The notes under the pieces: generated by a model
Told to the model about the DNA's origin: nothing
Seen by the model: only the letters and a program-made list of their open reading frames with translations
The model's database searches: none
Translations under genes and position numbers: made by a program
In this document: piece after piece, positions 11,777-23,559 of the stretch
Position numbering within the stretch: position 1 is the stretch's first letter
Layout: the number at the start of each line of letters is the position of its first letter
Source: Armigeres subalbatus
Lineage: Eukaryota > Arthropoda > Insecta > Diptera > Culicidae
Assembly: GCF_024139115.2 (NCBI RefSeq)
Contig: NC_085141.1
Span: 243,651,047-243,715,046 of the forward strand
DNA: 64,000 bases
Direction of reading: 5' to 3'

Positions 11777-12351
11777 TTCCCCCAAACACACGCGACGCGA
11801 CAGTCGTGACGCGATTCTATCGCTTGGCGACAGCGATTCTATCGCCGTTGGTATGGAAGGGTAAACAGAATATTGGCTGCAGCGACCCAACGATAGAATC
11901 ACTAGTTGTCACCGTCGCAGCGATAAAATCGCTTAGGTTTTGGGGAGCCTTTATTCTCCTCCAATGTTTGTTGGGCATTCTTGCAAAGCATTTGACAAAA
12001 TGGCTTCCTGCCAAACGACTCTTCTCCGTTCAAAAAATCTATTTCAACGATAATTTTTTGGATTTCAACAAGAAATCCTTTGAAATTTGCATTCGAAGTT
12101 TATCTTACTTTTCATGGTGGAATTTCCGAAAATTCAACGAAAAATTGTATGGAATTTTTATGGATATCATTGGTATTTCATTGAATCTTCGGATTTTCCA
12201 CGGAAACCTCTGCGGATTTCTTCAATTTAGAATCGGCGTGGAAAATTTTAGACCACCGGTGTGACAAATTTTAAACGGTGGCGCGCTGATGCAAAAATGT
12301 CGGCGGAGGCGGTGTGCCAAAAACTGTCGGCCGCGGCGGCACACACCTCTA
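11777..12351. repeat. GCGATTCTATCGC motif block and right subterminal arm of the inner hAT element
   Basis: Between 11785 and 11935 the palindrome-like motif GCGATTCTATCGC recurs, with a decayed form near its end. From 12030 on, degenerate AATTTCC units and then a CGG-rich stretch lead into the right TIR. This mirrors 5847-6600 in opposite orientation. An open frame of about 150 codons on the plus strand crosses both blocks; I do not regard it as a gene. Confidence 0.5.
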
Positions 12352-12914
12352 AATATGAAGTATGCTTCAGCATAATTATGTACATAACCTTAAGTGAGCT
12401 AAGGTTTTAAACGAAATTTGAATCCCTATATGAAAAATCCCACAATTTCTATATTTTTATGTACTTGCTAATAAAAAATTGATCAGATTCAGGAGCACAC
12501 GCTCCACGATGAATTCCTTTGAAAGCGGCACAAATGCTAGGGTATTATTGCCTTATCGCCAATGTTATATGCGGCGAGAATGCGGCGATTTATCACGGAC
12601 TGCCTCTTCTGTTATTATAACTCTAAAAATAGTTATTTGACTTCGAAAAAGTGAAATCAGAATTGCGTAAAACCATTTTAATAAAAATTCCGCGGAAAAA
12701 AAAATCAAAATTTCGTTTCGTTTCGAAAAATTTCGAAATAAATGAACCTTGATTTCGTATCGTTTCGAATTCTCGAAAGTAAATCTATATTTCGTTTCGT
12801 TTCGATCCGAATCAATATAGACATTTTAAATTTCGTTTCGTCTCGTTTCGTTTCGTTAGGAAAAAGTGTGTTATTGCATACCCTTAATCGAGTGACTGAT
12901 GTTGACGTCAGAAG

Positions 12915-13065
12915 CAATCAAGTGAAATTTTCTCAAAAGGTTCTTCTTTTAGATTTGTTGCAATTAATGATTGGAAATGCACATTATTGACAACAACATT
13001 TTTAGACAACTATTTTAAACAGAAGAAAGCACAAAACACAATCGCTTGGCGATGGCAGACAGATC
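12915..13065. repeat. Dispersed repeat family A, copy 2
   Basis: The block AATTTTCTC, ATGATTGGAAATG and AAAACACAATCGCTTGGCG matches copies at 4490-4960 and 31985-32300. It lies just outside the right end of the outer hAT element. Confidence 0.45.
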
Positions 13066-15916
13066 AATCGAATTGATGAGCCTATGTGGTCCAACGTCTG
13101 CCTTGCGTTCGGATCTGATACTGGTTCTGATATTTTAAAGTTATCGATAAGTGTTTTTTTTTATTTCAACAGACCAACCCAGCTGCTGCTGCCAGTGACT
13201 TGTGTGATTGTAATGATGGAAGGACTGGAATCACTTGTCGCGGAAGCGGGATGGCATGAGAATTCACTTTGATAAGTGCGGAAACAAGGTTCGTTTTAGG
13301 TGCGCCCAGTCGGAAGCTTTCTTCCGCATTTCCAGGAGCTCTGCTTGCTATGGACAGCTTCTGTGATGAACTGTGCTGTCGAAAACCTTTTTGACACTTT
13401 CCGATAAGCATTATTTTAAACTGCTTTGTGAATATACTCAAAACACTTTCACCAGAGATTTTACGCAAAAAATGGGGAGGCAATAAGTGGGCTGGGCACG
13501 ATGTTTGCATGCCGTTCAGGCTAACTGGAAGCTATTAGATCCCATGATCCAGTCTAATAGCGAACAATACTTCATTTGGCGTCATAGAAAAAAAACAAAT
13601 AAGTGAGTATATTATAAATGAATTCAAATTAATAAAAAGAAATATGGGACATATCATTCTCTTTATTTTTTTACAATTTTTATTATAAAATTAATATTTA
13701 ATGTACGAAAAATCAACTCGACCGTTAGGTTATTGGGGGAACACATTGACCATTCAATTGTAATGAATATTCGACCATGTTATTCCCTCCCTGATTTCAT
13801 TTAAATTTAACAAACTGGATTTTTCTCGTCAACACTCAAGTTAACCGATCCGATACTAAAGTACAGAAAATAATGGGAGATCAACCAACCACCGGGAAAA
13901 GTGTTCAGCATCATGATATCCCTCAACTGGGGCATTATTTACAAATTCAATTCCATTCATCCGGGGAAGCATCCAGGAGAGAGTAATCCAAGCGGAAGTA
14001 TCATCCCCACCAAGAGGAAACGAGGAGCCAACACAGAAGCAACAGCACGAAGTTTGACTAGCGCGTGGGGAAAAACTCAATGGGAAAATAGAGAATATTC
14101 ATAGATACTGCACGGCAGACCCACCAACCGCCATCGTTGTTGGCTGAAGCAATCTTCTCTTCACCACCGGATGGATACCATCGAACATCATCATTTTTAA
14201 TAACGACCGTTTTGGGAGGGAAACAAAGATTCCATCTCTGATTAAATATTAAGAGAGCGCTTCTTCAATAATGGAAATTTGAAAGCACTGCGGGGAAAAG
14301 CTGCTCCTTACCAAGTGCAACCGCCTGTTCGCCGGGATATTTGTTTTGGCCGGGTAGCATCATGGTTACACGTTTCCGGAGGAAGAGTTAGTATTCGATA
14401 TCCTTCCTGGCTGACTGGTTGACTGACTGACGATGGATGTGTTTGTTTATGGCAGAAGAGGAGAAAAAGTTCTAGGAAGCAAGAAAACCAATTGATCGAT
14501 TAAATATTGAAACAACGGGAAATGGGGATTATCCCGAGTGAGGACTAACTGGGAGCAGAGTCAAATTTCATACCGATAGATGGATATCTGATGAAATGTT
14601 GCTTTTTTATACAGCGTGCATTGACGTGCAGCAATAAGCCAATTTAATATGTTATAGATACTTCATAGTAATCACAGAAGAGGATTCATATGTTTATGGC
14701 ATTTGACATGAAAACTATTTTCCAAATTTGTTTGGAGAAGGTTGTTAAGTTTTGACATGTTTAGAAATACAAACTCTAATCACCACGGCTATTAACATTG
14801 TTAACGCCATTTTCGCTCATATTTGATCAAAGATAATAGCATCAACTATTGTCGACAGACACATCTCTGACATCAGTGACTATATAGTTTGAATGGTATG
14901 ACGCATGATGAAATTATCACGTTTCAATTAAAGAAGCCAATATTCCGGATCCATCATTAATCGTTGCCGCAAATTGAAAGATGATTCAAACCGCTCCTAA
15001 TAATGTCACGAACACAGACCGTAATGCCATAATAATAAACCTAATTCAATCGTTCTCGATTTAAACGATATTGCTCGGCAATAAACCAAAGACCGCAGAT
15101 TGCACCATATTGTGGGCGCATTTGTTTCCCCAGCAGTACTGCCGTTGGAACCATTGCATTGCAGCCAGCAGTTGATTTTTCTCTCTTTCGGGTGCGGATT
15201 TGTTCACCGCTTCACAGCTAAGAAACTGCCCGTTTGATCCACCACAGGTCCAGTTCATGACATTACGGGAACGACGCGATGCACAGTGGCGACTTTTCGA
15301 ACAAAGCCTTAGAAGCTGAAGAAGTTCAAATATTTCAAATTTTGTTTGACAGAAAGCATAGATCATTTTATACCGATTCTAAAAAAATTTAAGAATAAAG
15401 TTATCATGCTTGATGAAATATTTCAATTGTGGTCGCTTTGGCGTCCGACCACTGTGCAACAGGACAGAAAGCTCACATCCAGAATCGAAACGGATGCTCC
15501 AGACATGCTTTATAAGCTTCATTCCAATGGAAGCGCTGTTGTGGCACTCTATTGGTCGCACAGCAACAGCAGAATCGTGTGAGTCTGCCGGCACCTTAAA
15601 TGGTTCATCGGGAAAAGTTATTGCCTGTTGGAGCCAGTCGAAGTGATAATCCTTTTTATTGCTTTTCGACCGGGAAGATGAGAGAACGGCTTCCTCGTTT
15701 GGTAGTGGCCGACTTTAGACCCACCGCAGTTTTTGATCGGGAAATTATGTGTTGAATTGATTTGTTGAAGATAGTCACATTTCTGTAAGGCTTTTTTCGA
15801 ACTATAATAAATGTATTTTATTAGGCATCGAACTGTATTTATGTACGGCAAATTTCATGAATATACCATGTTCAAATTGCAGGAAATATCAATAATGCAA
15901 ATACCTAGCATTCACA
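13066..15916. other. No recognised gene; several small open frames
   Basis: I recognise nothing transposon-like for most of this stretch, so it may be single-copy host DNA such as an intron or intergenic spacer. Near 13168 a T-rich tract ending in ATTTCAACAG looks like a splice acceptor, but the following frame closes quickly. A short fragment near 13485 (WAGHDVCMP in one frame) resembles the 3' end of an RTE-type LINE. Minus-strand frames at 15061-15366 and 15379-15594 read as ordinary protein with several Cys, without a family I know, and may be remnants of exons. None has enough support to be called a gene. Confidence 0.3.
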
Positions 15917-16075
15917 TTTTTTGCCTTCGTACAACAAAGTTGCACCGAAGAGCTATCATTTCACTCCAAAAAACGAACCTTTTTATAGAAGCCTCAGAGA
16001 CCCATCGTGTTATATACCAATCGACTCAGCTCAACTAACTGATCAAATGCCTGTCTGTCCGTGTGTATGTGTGTG
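15917..16075 (-). repeat. Dispersed repeat family C, inverted copy
   Basis: Read on the minus strand it contains AGTCGATTGGTATATAACAC, then GGGTCTCTGAGGC, TTCTATAAAAAGG and ends near GAAGGCAAAAA. The same order occurs at 59414-59930, with a terminal fragment at 57870-57935. Confidence 0.6.
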
Positions 16076-16079
16076 ATAA

Positions 16080-16930
16080 ATGAGAAGTAAGAAGTGGGAA
16101 CTAGAAGTAAGTAGCGAGGAGTGTGAAGTAAAAAGCGAAAAGTGAGAATCGAGAAGTGAGAAATCAGAAGTGATATGTGAAAAGTAAGTAGCGAGAAGTA
16201 TGAAGTGATAAGTGAGAAGCGAAAAGTGAGAAATGAGAAATGAGAAGTGAAATGTGCGAAGTGAACGAGGAGGAAGTGATAAGTGAGAAATATAAAGTGA
16301 GAAATGAGAAGAGAAGAATGAGAAGTGAGAGCTAAGAAGTAAGTAGCGAGAAAAGTTAAGTGATAAGTGAGAAGCGAAAAGTGAGGATCGAAAATTGAAA
16401 GGTGAGAAATAAGAAGTAAAATGTGAGAAATGAGCGATAAGGAAGTGACATATGCGAAATAAGAAGTAGAAGATGAGAAGAGGAGTGACAAAGTGAGAAG
16501 TGAGAAATGAGAAGTGAAATGTGATAAATGAGCAAGAAGGAAGTGAGAAGTAAGAAACAATAAATTAGAAGAGAGAGATGATAAGTGAAGTTGAGTAGTG
16601 ATAATTCAGAGAAGAGAAGAGTAAGAAGTGAGAAATGAGAAATAAGTGAAAAGAAAAAAGTGAGAACTAACAAATAAGTAGCGAGAATTGTGAAGTGAAG
16701 AGTGAGAAGCGAAACGTGGAAATCGAAAAGTGAGAAGTGTAATGTGATAGAAGGGAGTGAGAAGCGAAAACGGAGGAAGTGAGATATGAGAAGCGAGAAG
16801 TGAGAAAGACCGTTGGAAGAAGAAAAAGGCAAAAAAGAAGGAAGAAGAAATAAAGAAGAATAACAAAGAAATAGGAATAAGAAAGACAGAGGAAGAAAGG
16901 AGGAATAGAAGAAATAGGAAGAAGGAAACC
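16080..16930. repeat. Polypurine minisatellite, GAAGTGAGAA units
   Basis: About 850 bp are almost purely A and G on the plus strand, made of degenerate 7-10 bp units such as GAAGTGAGAA and GAGAAATGAG. The last part loses the T residues and becomes AAGAAGGAAG. On the minus strand all frames are open for long stretches and give Ser/Phe/Leu-rich nonsense proteins. Such tracts can adopt triplex DNA. Confidence 0.85.
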
Positions 16931-17590
16931 AAACAATCCTTGAATTCGGGAATTGAGATATACATCTGCTTAGAAGCTTTTTTTGGTACTCCAACCTACA
17001 ATATGCATTCAATCAATTGAATCAGCGCTAGCGTCATCAAAAAATGACACTGTGCGTTAGTGTCGTTATGCATGCAAGAGTACACCAGCGGCTTAAATGA
17101 GATTGTGAATTGCAATGTCGACGTAGATGGCGTTGAGGTTCAGTTTGTTTGTTTACACCTGGATGATGCGAATAGGATCGATTTGGTTGTCAAACTGAAG
17201 TCAAAATTTTGTATTGTGACAGAGCCAAACATTGCAGATTGTGAATATGTTCGTTTCAGATTTTATTTTGAGAATTATTGTTATTATTTGAGAAACATGT
17301 AAAAATAAATTTAATAACATTAAATTTCGAGTGAAAAATTAGTAGGAATGCAATTGAAAACCACTCGTTTCGAAATTTCACGAGATTAAACAGCTAATTG
17401 GAGCAGGAATGTTTGTAAGCCACCATAAACTCATGTAGAGTCTCGCGCATTTGTGCGCCCTCAAGCAGCATGGAAAGAGAAATTCGAAGAACGGGAAATG
17501 TTTGACAACTATGTAACTAAAAAATAATTTTGCTCATGGGAGTGATTTCAAACTTCTCACTTGAGAGCAGAAAAGCGGCTCTATCCGCAG
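16931..17590. other. No recognised gene; one 80-codon open frame
   Basis: A plus-strand frame at 17060-17302 reads as acidic, Val/Leu/Asp-containing protein with no family I know. A start but no promoter or splice signals are visible. The rest shows nothing recognisable. Confidence 0.2.
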
Positions 17591-17976
17591 TAGAGATGGT
17601 CGGGTTTCGGGTTCGAGTCGGGTACGGGTTTGTGAGATTATAAAATGTCGGGTCTGGGTCGGGTACGAGATTGAGAAATAAAGTATTGAATAATTTTTTA
17701 TTCGTTTCTGGTAATTTTAAGGCTTGTTCGTTGTTTGGGCCTATACCCCTTTGAGTGTAAAGAGAAATATAAAATATCTAGTTTGTGTTTTCCGCCAAAA
17801 CATTAATTCGGGTCCAGCTCGGGTTTAAGACTGCAAAACTTGTCGGGTACGGGTCGAGTTCGGGTTTGATAAGATTTTTCATTCCGGGTTCGGGTTGGGT
17901 CCGGGTTTGGAAGGAATTTCTAAATCGGGTTCGGGTCGGGTTCGGGTTTACAAAAATTGAAATCCGACCATCTCTA
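17591..17976. mobile_element. hAT MITE with internal TCGGGTTCGGGT repeats
   Basis: The TIRs are TAGAGATGGTCGGGTTTC on the left and TAGAGATGGTCGGATTTC inward from the right. The 8-bp target duplication ATCCGCAG is exact (17583-17590 and 17977-17984). Both subterminal regions consist of repeated CGGGTTCGGGT motifs in the same orientation. The element is 386 bp with no transposase. Confidence 0.9.
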
Positions 17977-18129
17977 ATCCGCAGCACCTAGAGGCGGGAC
18001 AGTGAAGCCCTACCCCAACATGTGCGACATCTCGATTTGGTTCTAGAAGGTGAACAACAGTGTTAATTCCAGGCTTGTATTTGGTCACCGTCCAGAGTCA
18101 TAATCAGGATCATTCAATCCGGAGTAAAT

Positions 18130-20430
18130 CCCGAAGAAAACGTCCAGAGCAATTGGCGGAGGAATTTCCAGCGGAATTACTGGAGGAACTTCCAAAAGAA
18201 TTTCCGCTGAAACTTCCAAAGAAATCCTCAAAGGAACTTCCCAGAGGAATATCCGGACAACTTACTGAAGGAAATCTCGGACGAATTCCCAGAGGACTTT
18301 TCGAGTGAATTCCTCGAGCTTCCAAAAGAATGCCTGGAGATACTTCCGGAAGAATTCCGGCAGGAGCTTCCGAGGAATTCCCGTAAGAACTTTCAGAGTA
18401 ATTCCCGTAGGAACTTCCCGAGGAATTCCTTGATGAACCTTTGAAAGAATTCCTTGATGAACTTTTGGAGGAATTCCCGTAGGAACTTTCGGAAAGATTT
18501 CCGGTGGAACTTCCAGAGAAATTTCGGAAAAAAAAATAATGCATGAAATATGCTCACGCCGACCCGCGCCGCCGCCACCGATCACCAATGGCATGACGCC
18601 GCCACGCTGTCGCCGCTGACTGAACATGATCTATCATGCCGCCGCCGATAAAATGTTGAGCGGTGCACAGGTCTATCAGTAACTCTTCCAGGAATCCTTT
18701 CATAAGTTCCTAAAAAAGTTATTTAAGAAATTCCTCCAAAAATTCATTCGGAAACCCTTTCAGAAATTCTTTTAAAAATTCCTTTAGGAATTCGGTCAGA
18801 AATTTCTTAAGGTAATTTTTGCACAATTGCTCCTAAAATTCCGGGATTCCATCCAAATGTCTTCCAAGAATTTATTTGGAAATTCCTCCATGTATTGCTC
18901 TGAACAATACTACAGGAATTCCTTCGAAATTTTTCAATTTTTTTTTCTGTAGGATCTGAGGAAATACCTCCCGGAGTTTCTTCAGAAATTCCTCCCGGAG
19001 TTGATTCAGAAACTCCTCAGGTAGTTATTTGTAAATTTCTTTCGAAAATTCGAAGGTGATTTTCTCCAAGAATTCGGAGGAAAATTCCTCCGGGAATTCA
19101 ACGAAGCAATTTGGTGGGTCATTTCTCAGGGAATTTGAAGGATAATCGACGGGGAATTTGGAAAGGAATTCCTACGGGAATACCAGGGAGCATATTTCCG
19201 GGAATTCGAAATGCATTTCCTCCGGGAAATCAGAAATTTTATTTGGTAATTCGGATGGAAATTTCTCCGAGAATTCAATGGAAAATACGGAGTGAGAGTT
19301 TTTCATGAAATCGGAGGGGAATTTGTGCGGAAATTTGGAGGGGAGTTTTTGCGAAGATCGTAAGCAACGTCTGAAGGAATTTCGGTTGGATTACTTTTGA
19401 AGGAACTCCTGAAAGAATTTCCAAAAAAAAAAAAAAGTGATTTTATAAGGTTTTTTTTTTTAAATTTGTTTGGAAATCCGTCAGGAGGAAGTTTTAGAAG
19501 AATTCCTGGCAGAATAGACCTTTCCCGCCAAAATTGTATCTCTATTTAATGTCTCAGACGATTCTTTGGCTTATTGAAGGTCAACTTTTCCAAAGAACCC
19601 ATATTTTTGAAGCCTCTATTTTTAAAATTGAAAACAAAAATAAAAAAAAGTGCTGTTTTTTTAGATTGGCCCGATTTTTAATGAACATCGGGTGAATTTT
19701 TCGGGCCGGTTCACACGTGCAGCACTTTTTCGGTTTTTTCGGTTAAAAATTTTTGACGGGTCAATTTAGGATGGAATCCATGGAGGAATTTTCCAAAGAG
19801 TACCCTAAGGAGTTTCCGGAGGAATTTCCAAATGAACTTTTGAGGGAATTTCCGAAGTTACTCTATGAGGAGATTATTCTCCTGGAGAAGCTTCTGAAGC
19901 AATGAGGGAAGTTCGTAAGCAACTTCTGGAGGAGTTTTTAAAAGATTTCGTGAAGGAATTTTTGAAGGATTTTCCAAAAGACTTCCTGGGGAAATTTTGA
20001 AAAAAATATGATAAAGTAATTGAGGAAGTTTCCAAGGAAACGGGAAGAAATATCCAACGGAATTCCTGGAAAACGTTAAGAAAGAATCCACGAATGAGTT
20101 TTCTAAGGAATTCTAATGGGAGTTTTCGAAGGAACTCTGAGGTAAGTTCATAAGCAACATCTGGGGGAAATTCCGAAGAAATTCGTAGAAAAAGTTTTGC
20201 AGGATTTTATAAAGGAATTTCTGTAGAAATTCCTAAAAAAAAATCAAAGGAGTGCGAGGAGGAATTATCAAAGGATTTTTTGGAGAAACTTACGAAGTAA
20301 CTTTTTTAGGATCTTCCGAAGAATTTCTGAAGAAATGTTCGACTAAATTTCGTAAGGAAGTTCAAAAGCAACTCTGGAGCAAATTCATGATGAATTTCTG
20401 GAGGAAGTCACGATTAATAATGAAAAGATA
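18130..20430. repeat. Degenerate GGAATTCC satellite array
   Basis: Units of about 24-30 bp built on GGAATTTCCG/GGAATTCC with AAG and CTGGAGG variations run for about 2.3 kb, interrupted by a GC-rich block at 18545-18675 and an unrelated stretch at about 19515-19760. Many open frames of 60-144 codons occur on both strands, all reflecting the repeat. The unit resembles the inner parts of the TAGAGGTGTG hAT elements at 5860-6600 and 53230-53700. Confidence 0.75.
18545..18675 (-). repeat. CGG-rich hAT-like terminus inside the satellite
   Basis: Inward from 18675 the sequence begins TAGACCTGTGCACCG and runs into ATCGGCGGCGGC. This matches the left terminus of the inner hAT element (TAGAGGTGTGCGCCG, then ATCGTCGGCGGCGG). 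I could not find the partner end. Confidence 0.5.
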
Positions 20431-21479
20431 TTTCTGATAACTGCTGTACGGGCCCTTTGGCACCAAATTTTTTCTTCCCTGTACGGGAAAATTATCTATG
20501 ACGCATTTATCGCCAGTTCAACTTTTATTGTATCTCGTTTCAGGCGCCGCAGTCCTTGACGGGACTCGAACGAACTGGAGTGTTCGCCCGAAATCTTCAG
20601 ACATTTTTGCATAGCATCTGGTAAACTTTCCGAGAAACACGTGCTCGCTAGTCGTCCATGAATTTCCATAGCTCTATGCGGTCTTTACTGTCGCATGCCA
20701 CCATTAAATCGATGGGCATTTCTGCACGATTTAACGTACAGTAAATACTGTCGACGATCAAATTTTCTCACGCACTTATTCACTATTGGTGACAGATGAC
20801 AGAACATGATCAGTGTGATATCACTTCGTAGGCGTCGTTATTAATGGTGATGACTCGAAAAATCTGTTCATGCAGACAAATGGCTCAGCTTTATGAGCTC
20901 AGCTGCAGTACCATCCTCACCAATACTTTAACGATTTGAGATTGCTTTACGATTTGTAGACACATGGTTATTGCAATTAATAAACCTTTCATAAAGCCGT
21001 GGAGAAAGCTATACATACACGTGTGTGTATAGATAGACTGGAATACATTTGATATGTCTTATATATCTTGAGTTATTAGAAAGCACTCCTAACTTTCCTC
21101 AAAGTTGTTTTTCACTGTCCACTGATCTGACTTAGGGCCAATACTCACGTAGCGTTTTTTCATTTCGACTAACTTTCGTACTCCAAAATGTTATCATCGT
21201 TATCATCACACATCTCGCCTCGCAGCGTGAAGAATTTGCGGGTAGCATTGATCTGCTGATAGAAGCATTTTCCTGAAAACGGTATATCTGCTCCATCAAT
21301 TCTTATTTCGTTTCTTCCAGAGGGCATTTCATCTCCTGAAAGCAGTCTCCGTTTCCATCTATAGCCTTCCACGTTTTGCCAAATCCATCATCTAATAATC
21401 TGCTAAATACCGCACATATTCGAAAAATTAAGCTTTTGTAAAAAAGTGATAAATATGTAATAATGCAAATAGGGCTTAT
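20431..21479. other. No recognised gene
   Basis: A short repeated motif CCTGTACGGG occurs at about 20445 and 20479. Otherwise I see no TIR pair, promoter or coding signal. Short open frames on the minus strand near 21169-21533 have no recognisable motif. Confidence 0.3.
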
Positions 21480-21960
21480 TACGAACTTCGTAGCCAGCTT
21501 AAGTCCCGTAATCTGCAAACGAAAACAAAACACGCGCTGTATACTACTCTGATTCTTTTGGTGCCTTTATATGGCCATGGAACATGGACCTTAAAGGAGG
21601 CTGATCGAAGAGCTTCTGGAGTGCTGGAGCATAAGGTGCTTCGGACAATACTCGGCGGTAAACAGGAGAATGGTATCTGGCGGCGTCGCATGAATCACTA
21701 ATTGTACCAGGTGTATAGAAGGCTGGATATTATTAAGTCTATACAACACGGCAGACTACAGTGGGCTGGTCACGTTGTTCGTATGCCGGAAGAACGTCAA
21801 GCGAAGATAATATTTAGTAGAGAACCGGAATAGGCCGCAATGTTCAGGGCGACTGGAAGCGATTGGCCCAGGATCGAGTCCAGTGGAGACGGATACTCCA
21901 TTCGGCGTAGGTTCATCGAAGAGCTGTAGCCCATCAAGTATCAAGTAAGATAACTAGGTT
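21480..21960 (+). pseudogene. C-terminal fragment of a LINE reverse transcriptase (RTE/CR1-like)
   Basis: Broken plus-strand frames encode the block after the RT palm: a V-L-Y-G-x-E-T-W-T type motif near 21540, the VLRTILGGKQ block near 21640, WRRR, and then GRLQWAGHVVRMP near 21750 followed by a W-x2-D-R-V-Q-W-R-R tail. This order is typical of the C-terminal end of this LINE group. Stops and shifts interrupt it (for example at 21700 and 21830). The N-terminal part is absent here, as expected for a 5'-truncated copy. Confidence 0.7.
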
Positions 21961-23375
21961 AGTAATATCCTTTGCACATACGTCATTAATCGATATTATC
22001 AACACACTCTTTCGTTTGCTCCAGGGCAGTGCACTTGCCTTCGAAACGAAACGCAAATGAATCCAGAACAACCCGTGATATCCCGTAGAGACCACAATCA
22101 ATCATCGGTCGATGGGCTCGTTGATTTAATATGGACGATTTGTGCGAACTGAGTTTCGCACCGGTTTCAATTGGTGGAGCGAAAATGTTAGGAAAAATCA
22201 GCACCCTTGTTATATGTACGCGAAAAGCATATAAAAATAAAAATTTGCTGCATAGGTACCAACCCAGTGCATATGCAAATTGATTCGTGATCCTGTTTGG
22301 CTTTCTGTGTATCGTTCGTTTCAATGAAAAGATTTAATTTCTGTTGAAGTTTTGTGTGATAAATAGTTTCCTATTGGATACCAAGCTACGAAGCGGCCAT
22401 TTTTCAATCAGGAAAACTTACTGTAGAGTAAAAGAGTTTAAACGAAAACGTATCCCTATCAGGTGAATTAGCCGATATTTATACTAACTCTGAAAAGGTA
22501 TTATAATATACGCACCATTACACAGTGCTGTATGCAGGTTTTGTATAATTTCAAACCCAGCCTTTCCAATGGAAACGGGCTAGATTGTCATATATGTAAT
22601 ATGACTCATAAAGGGTGTACGTAATCAAATTCCATCACTTTCAAAGGTCGATAACATTGTGCATCCTGGGTTGATTTTAATGAAATTTTGTATATGACGT
22701 CTTCGGCATGTGTAATTTACACTGCGCGAGTTTCATCTCAAAATTACATGGAACAGGACGTGCGCGATATAATATTTTGCTCCACACCTTAGGAAAAGAT
22801 GCTAGAAATCCAATTTTATGCCAATGGCTTCTGAATCACCGGAGCTACCATGTGGCCGTTCCAAAGATGCTGAACAACAATAAAAATTACAGCTTTGAAA
22901 GCATCCACAATTTTGCAAACCTTGATTCAGTCGAGAATTCAAACAGCTCCACCCTCAACAAAACCCTTTAAATAATGGAATTGCTCAACGGAACCAATGT
23001 CGCTCCGGAAACCGCTGATAGGAACGTATGGCGAAAGACGCACCAATGAAATCCTCAACTAAGCAACCCTTCCGTTAGCCCCCCACCCCTCCCTTTAAAA
23101 CGGAATTTTAGAGATTTTCAGGATTGGCCACTGTGTGATAGCTTTTGGCCATTTCTCAGAACGCATATGTACCTTGGAAATTGATATTTTGAGATTGTAA
23201 AAGAAGTAAAAACTTTACCAAAATATGGCCTGTATTCCGGGTTTCAGAGGTTCCGTCGGAATACTATCATGCGAAACATCAACTTTCATGGTTTCATAAG
23301 TTATGGCATTCTATGGTAGTTTTGTACTTTCTGGTCCTGGTTAGTTAATCACTTTATGGACAATATTTGAACCTA
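21961..23375. other. No recognised gene
   Basis: The stretch holds short open frames on both strands without motifs. A minus-strand frame at 21986-22324 (112 codons) has normal composition but no family I know. No paired TIRs or promoter signals stand out. Confidence 0.25.
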
Positions 23376-23475
23376 TCCAGCATTTCGCGCGCGGTAATGG
23401 CCTCCGTCTTTTGACACTTTTCTAGGCAGACAAATGTCAAAAAACGGCAGCCATTATCGTGCGCGAAATTCTGGA
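23376..23475. repeat. 100-bp imperfect palindrome
   Basis: The left arm CCAGCATTTCGCGCGCGGTA and the complement of the right arm (CCAGAATTTCGCGCACGATA) pair, and pairing continues through GGC, CGTTTTTTGACA. The transcript would form a long hairpin. It lies next to the decayed end of the Jockey fragment. Confidence 0.65.
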
Positions 23476-23559
23476 CTGGAATTGTTGTACTGCTTCGAAT
23501 GGAGAAATATCTTACCCAGAAAAAAACATAGGTATAATGCAATTACTTTTGAAAACATG

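Larger units (their letters stand above)
5847..12351. mobile_element. Inner hAT-like element, 6.5 kb, nested in the outer one
   Basis: The ends are inverted repeats, TAGAGGTGTGCGCCG on the left and TAGAGGTGTGTGCCG inward from the right. Both are followed by CGG-rich sequence. The 8-bp target duplication AATATGAA is exact (5839-5846 and 12352-12359). Both subterminal arms also carry AATTTCC-type short repeats in opposite orientation. The interior holds a foldback array, a MITE, two SINEs and a segment between 24-bp direct repeats. I found no transposase. Related termini occur near 18675 and 53072-53726. Confidence 0.75.
5269..12886. mobile_element. Outer hAT-like element, 7.6 kb, no visible transposase
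   Basis: The 8-bp sequence ATCGAGTG stands directly outside both ends (5261-5268 and 12887-12894). The ends are imperfect inverted repeats: TAAGCATATGCGGTA on the left and, read inward on the other strand, TAAGGGTATGCAATA on the right. Both subterminal regions (5290-5460 and 12690-12860) are full of TTTCGTTTCG motifs. An 8-bp duplication plus a TAARNG-type end fits hAT. No hAT transposase or its dimerisation domain is visible inside, so it is either non-autonomous or has been filled by later insertions, the largest being 5847-12351. Confidence 0.7.

Noticed and set aside
11806..12264. 152-codon plus-strand open frame as a hAT transposase remnant
   Set aside because: It crosses two different repeat blocks and shows no transposase motif.
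15994..17012. Long minus-strand open frames rich in Ser, Phe, Leu and His
   Set aside because: They are the translation of the polypurine minisatellite in all three frames. The order of residues follows the repeat unit.
17600..17950. Telomere-like TTCGGG repeats
   Set aside because: They lie inside a bounded hAT MITE with an 8-bp duplication, and they are not a regular telomeric array.
18060..18627. Open frames of 82-144 codons on both strands
   Set aside because: They read through the GGAATTCC satellite, and the proteins consist of the repeat (SGNSSGSS-like or KEFPRELP-like).
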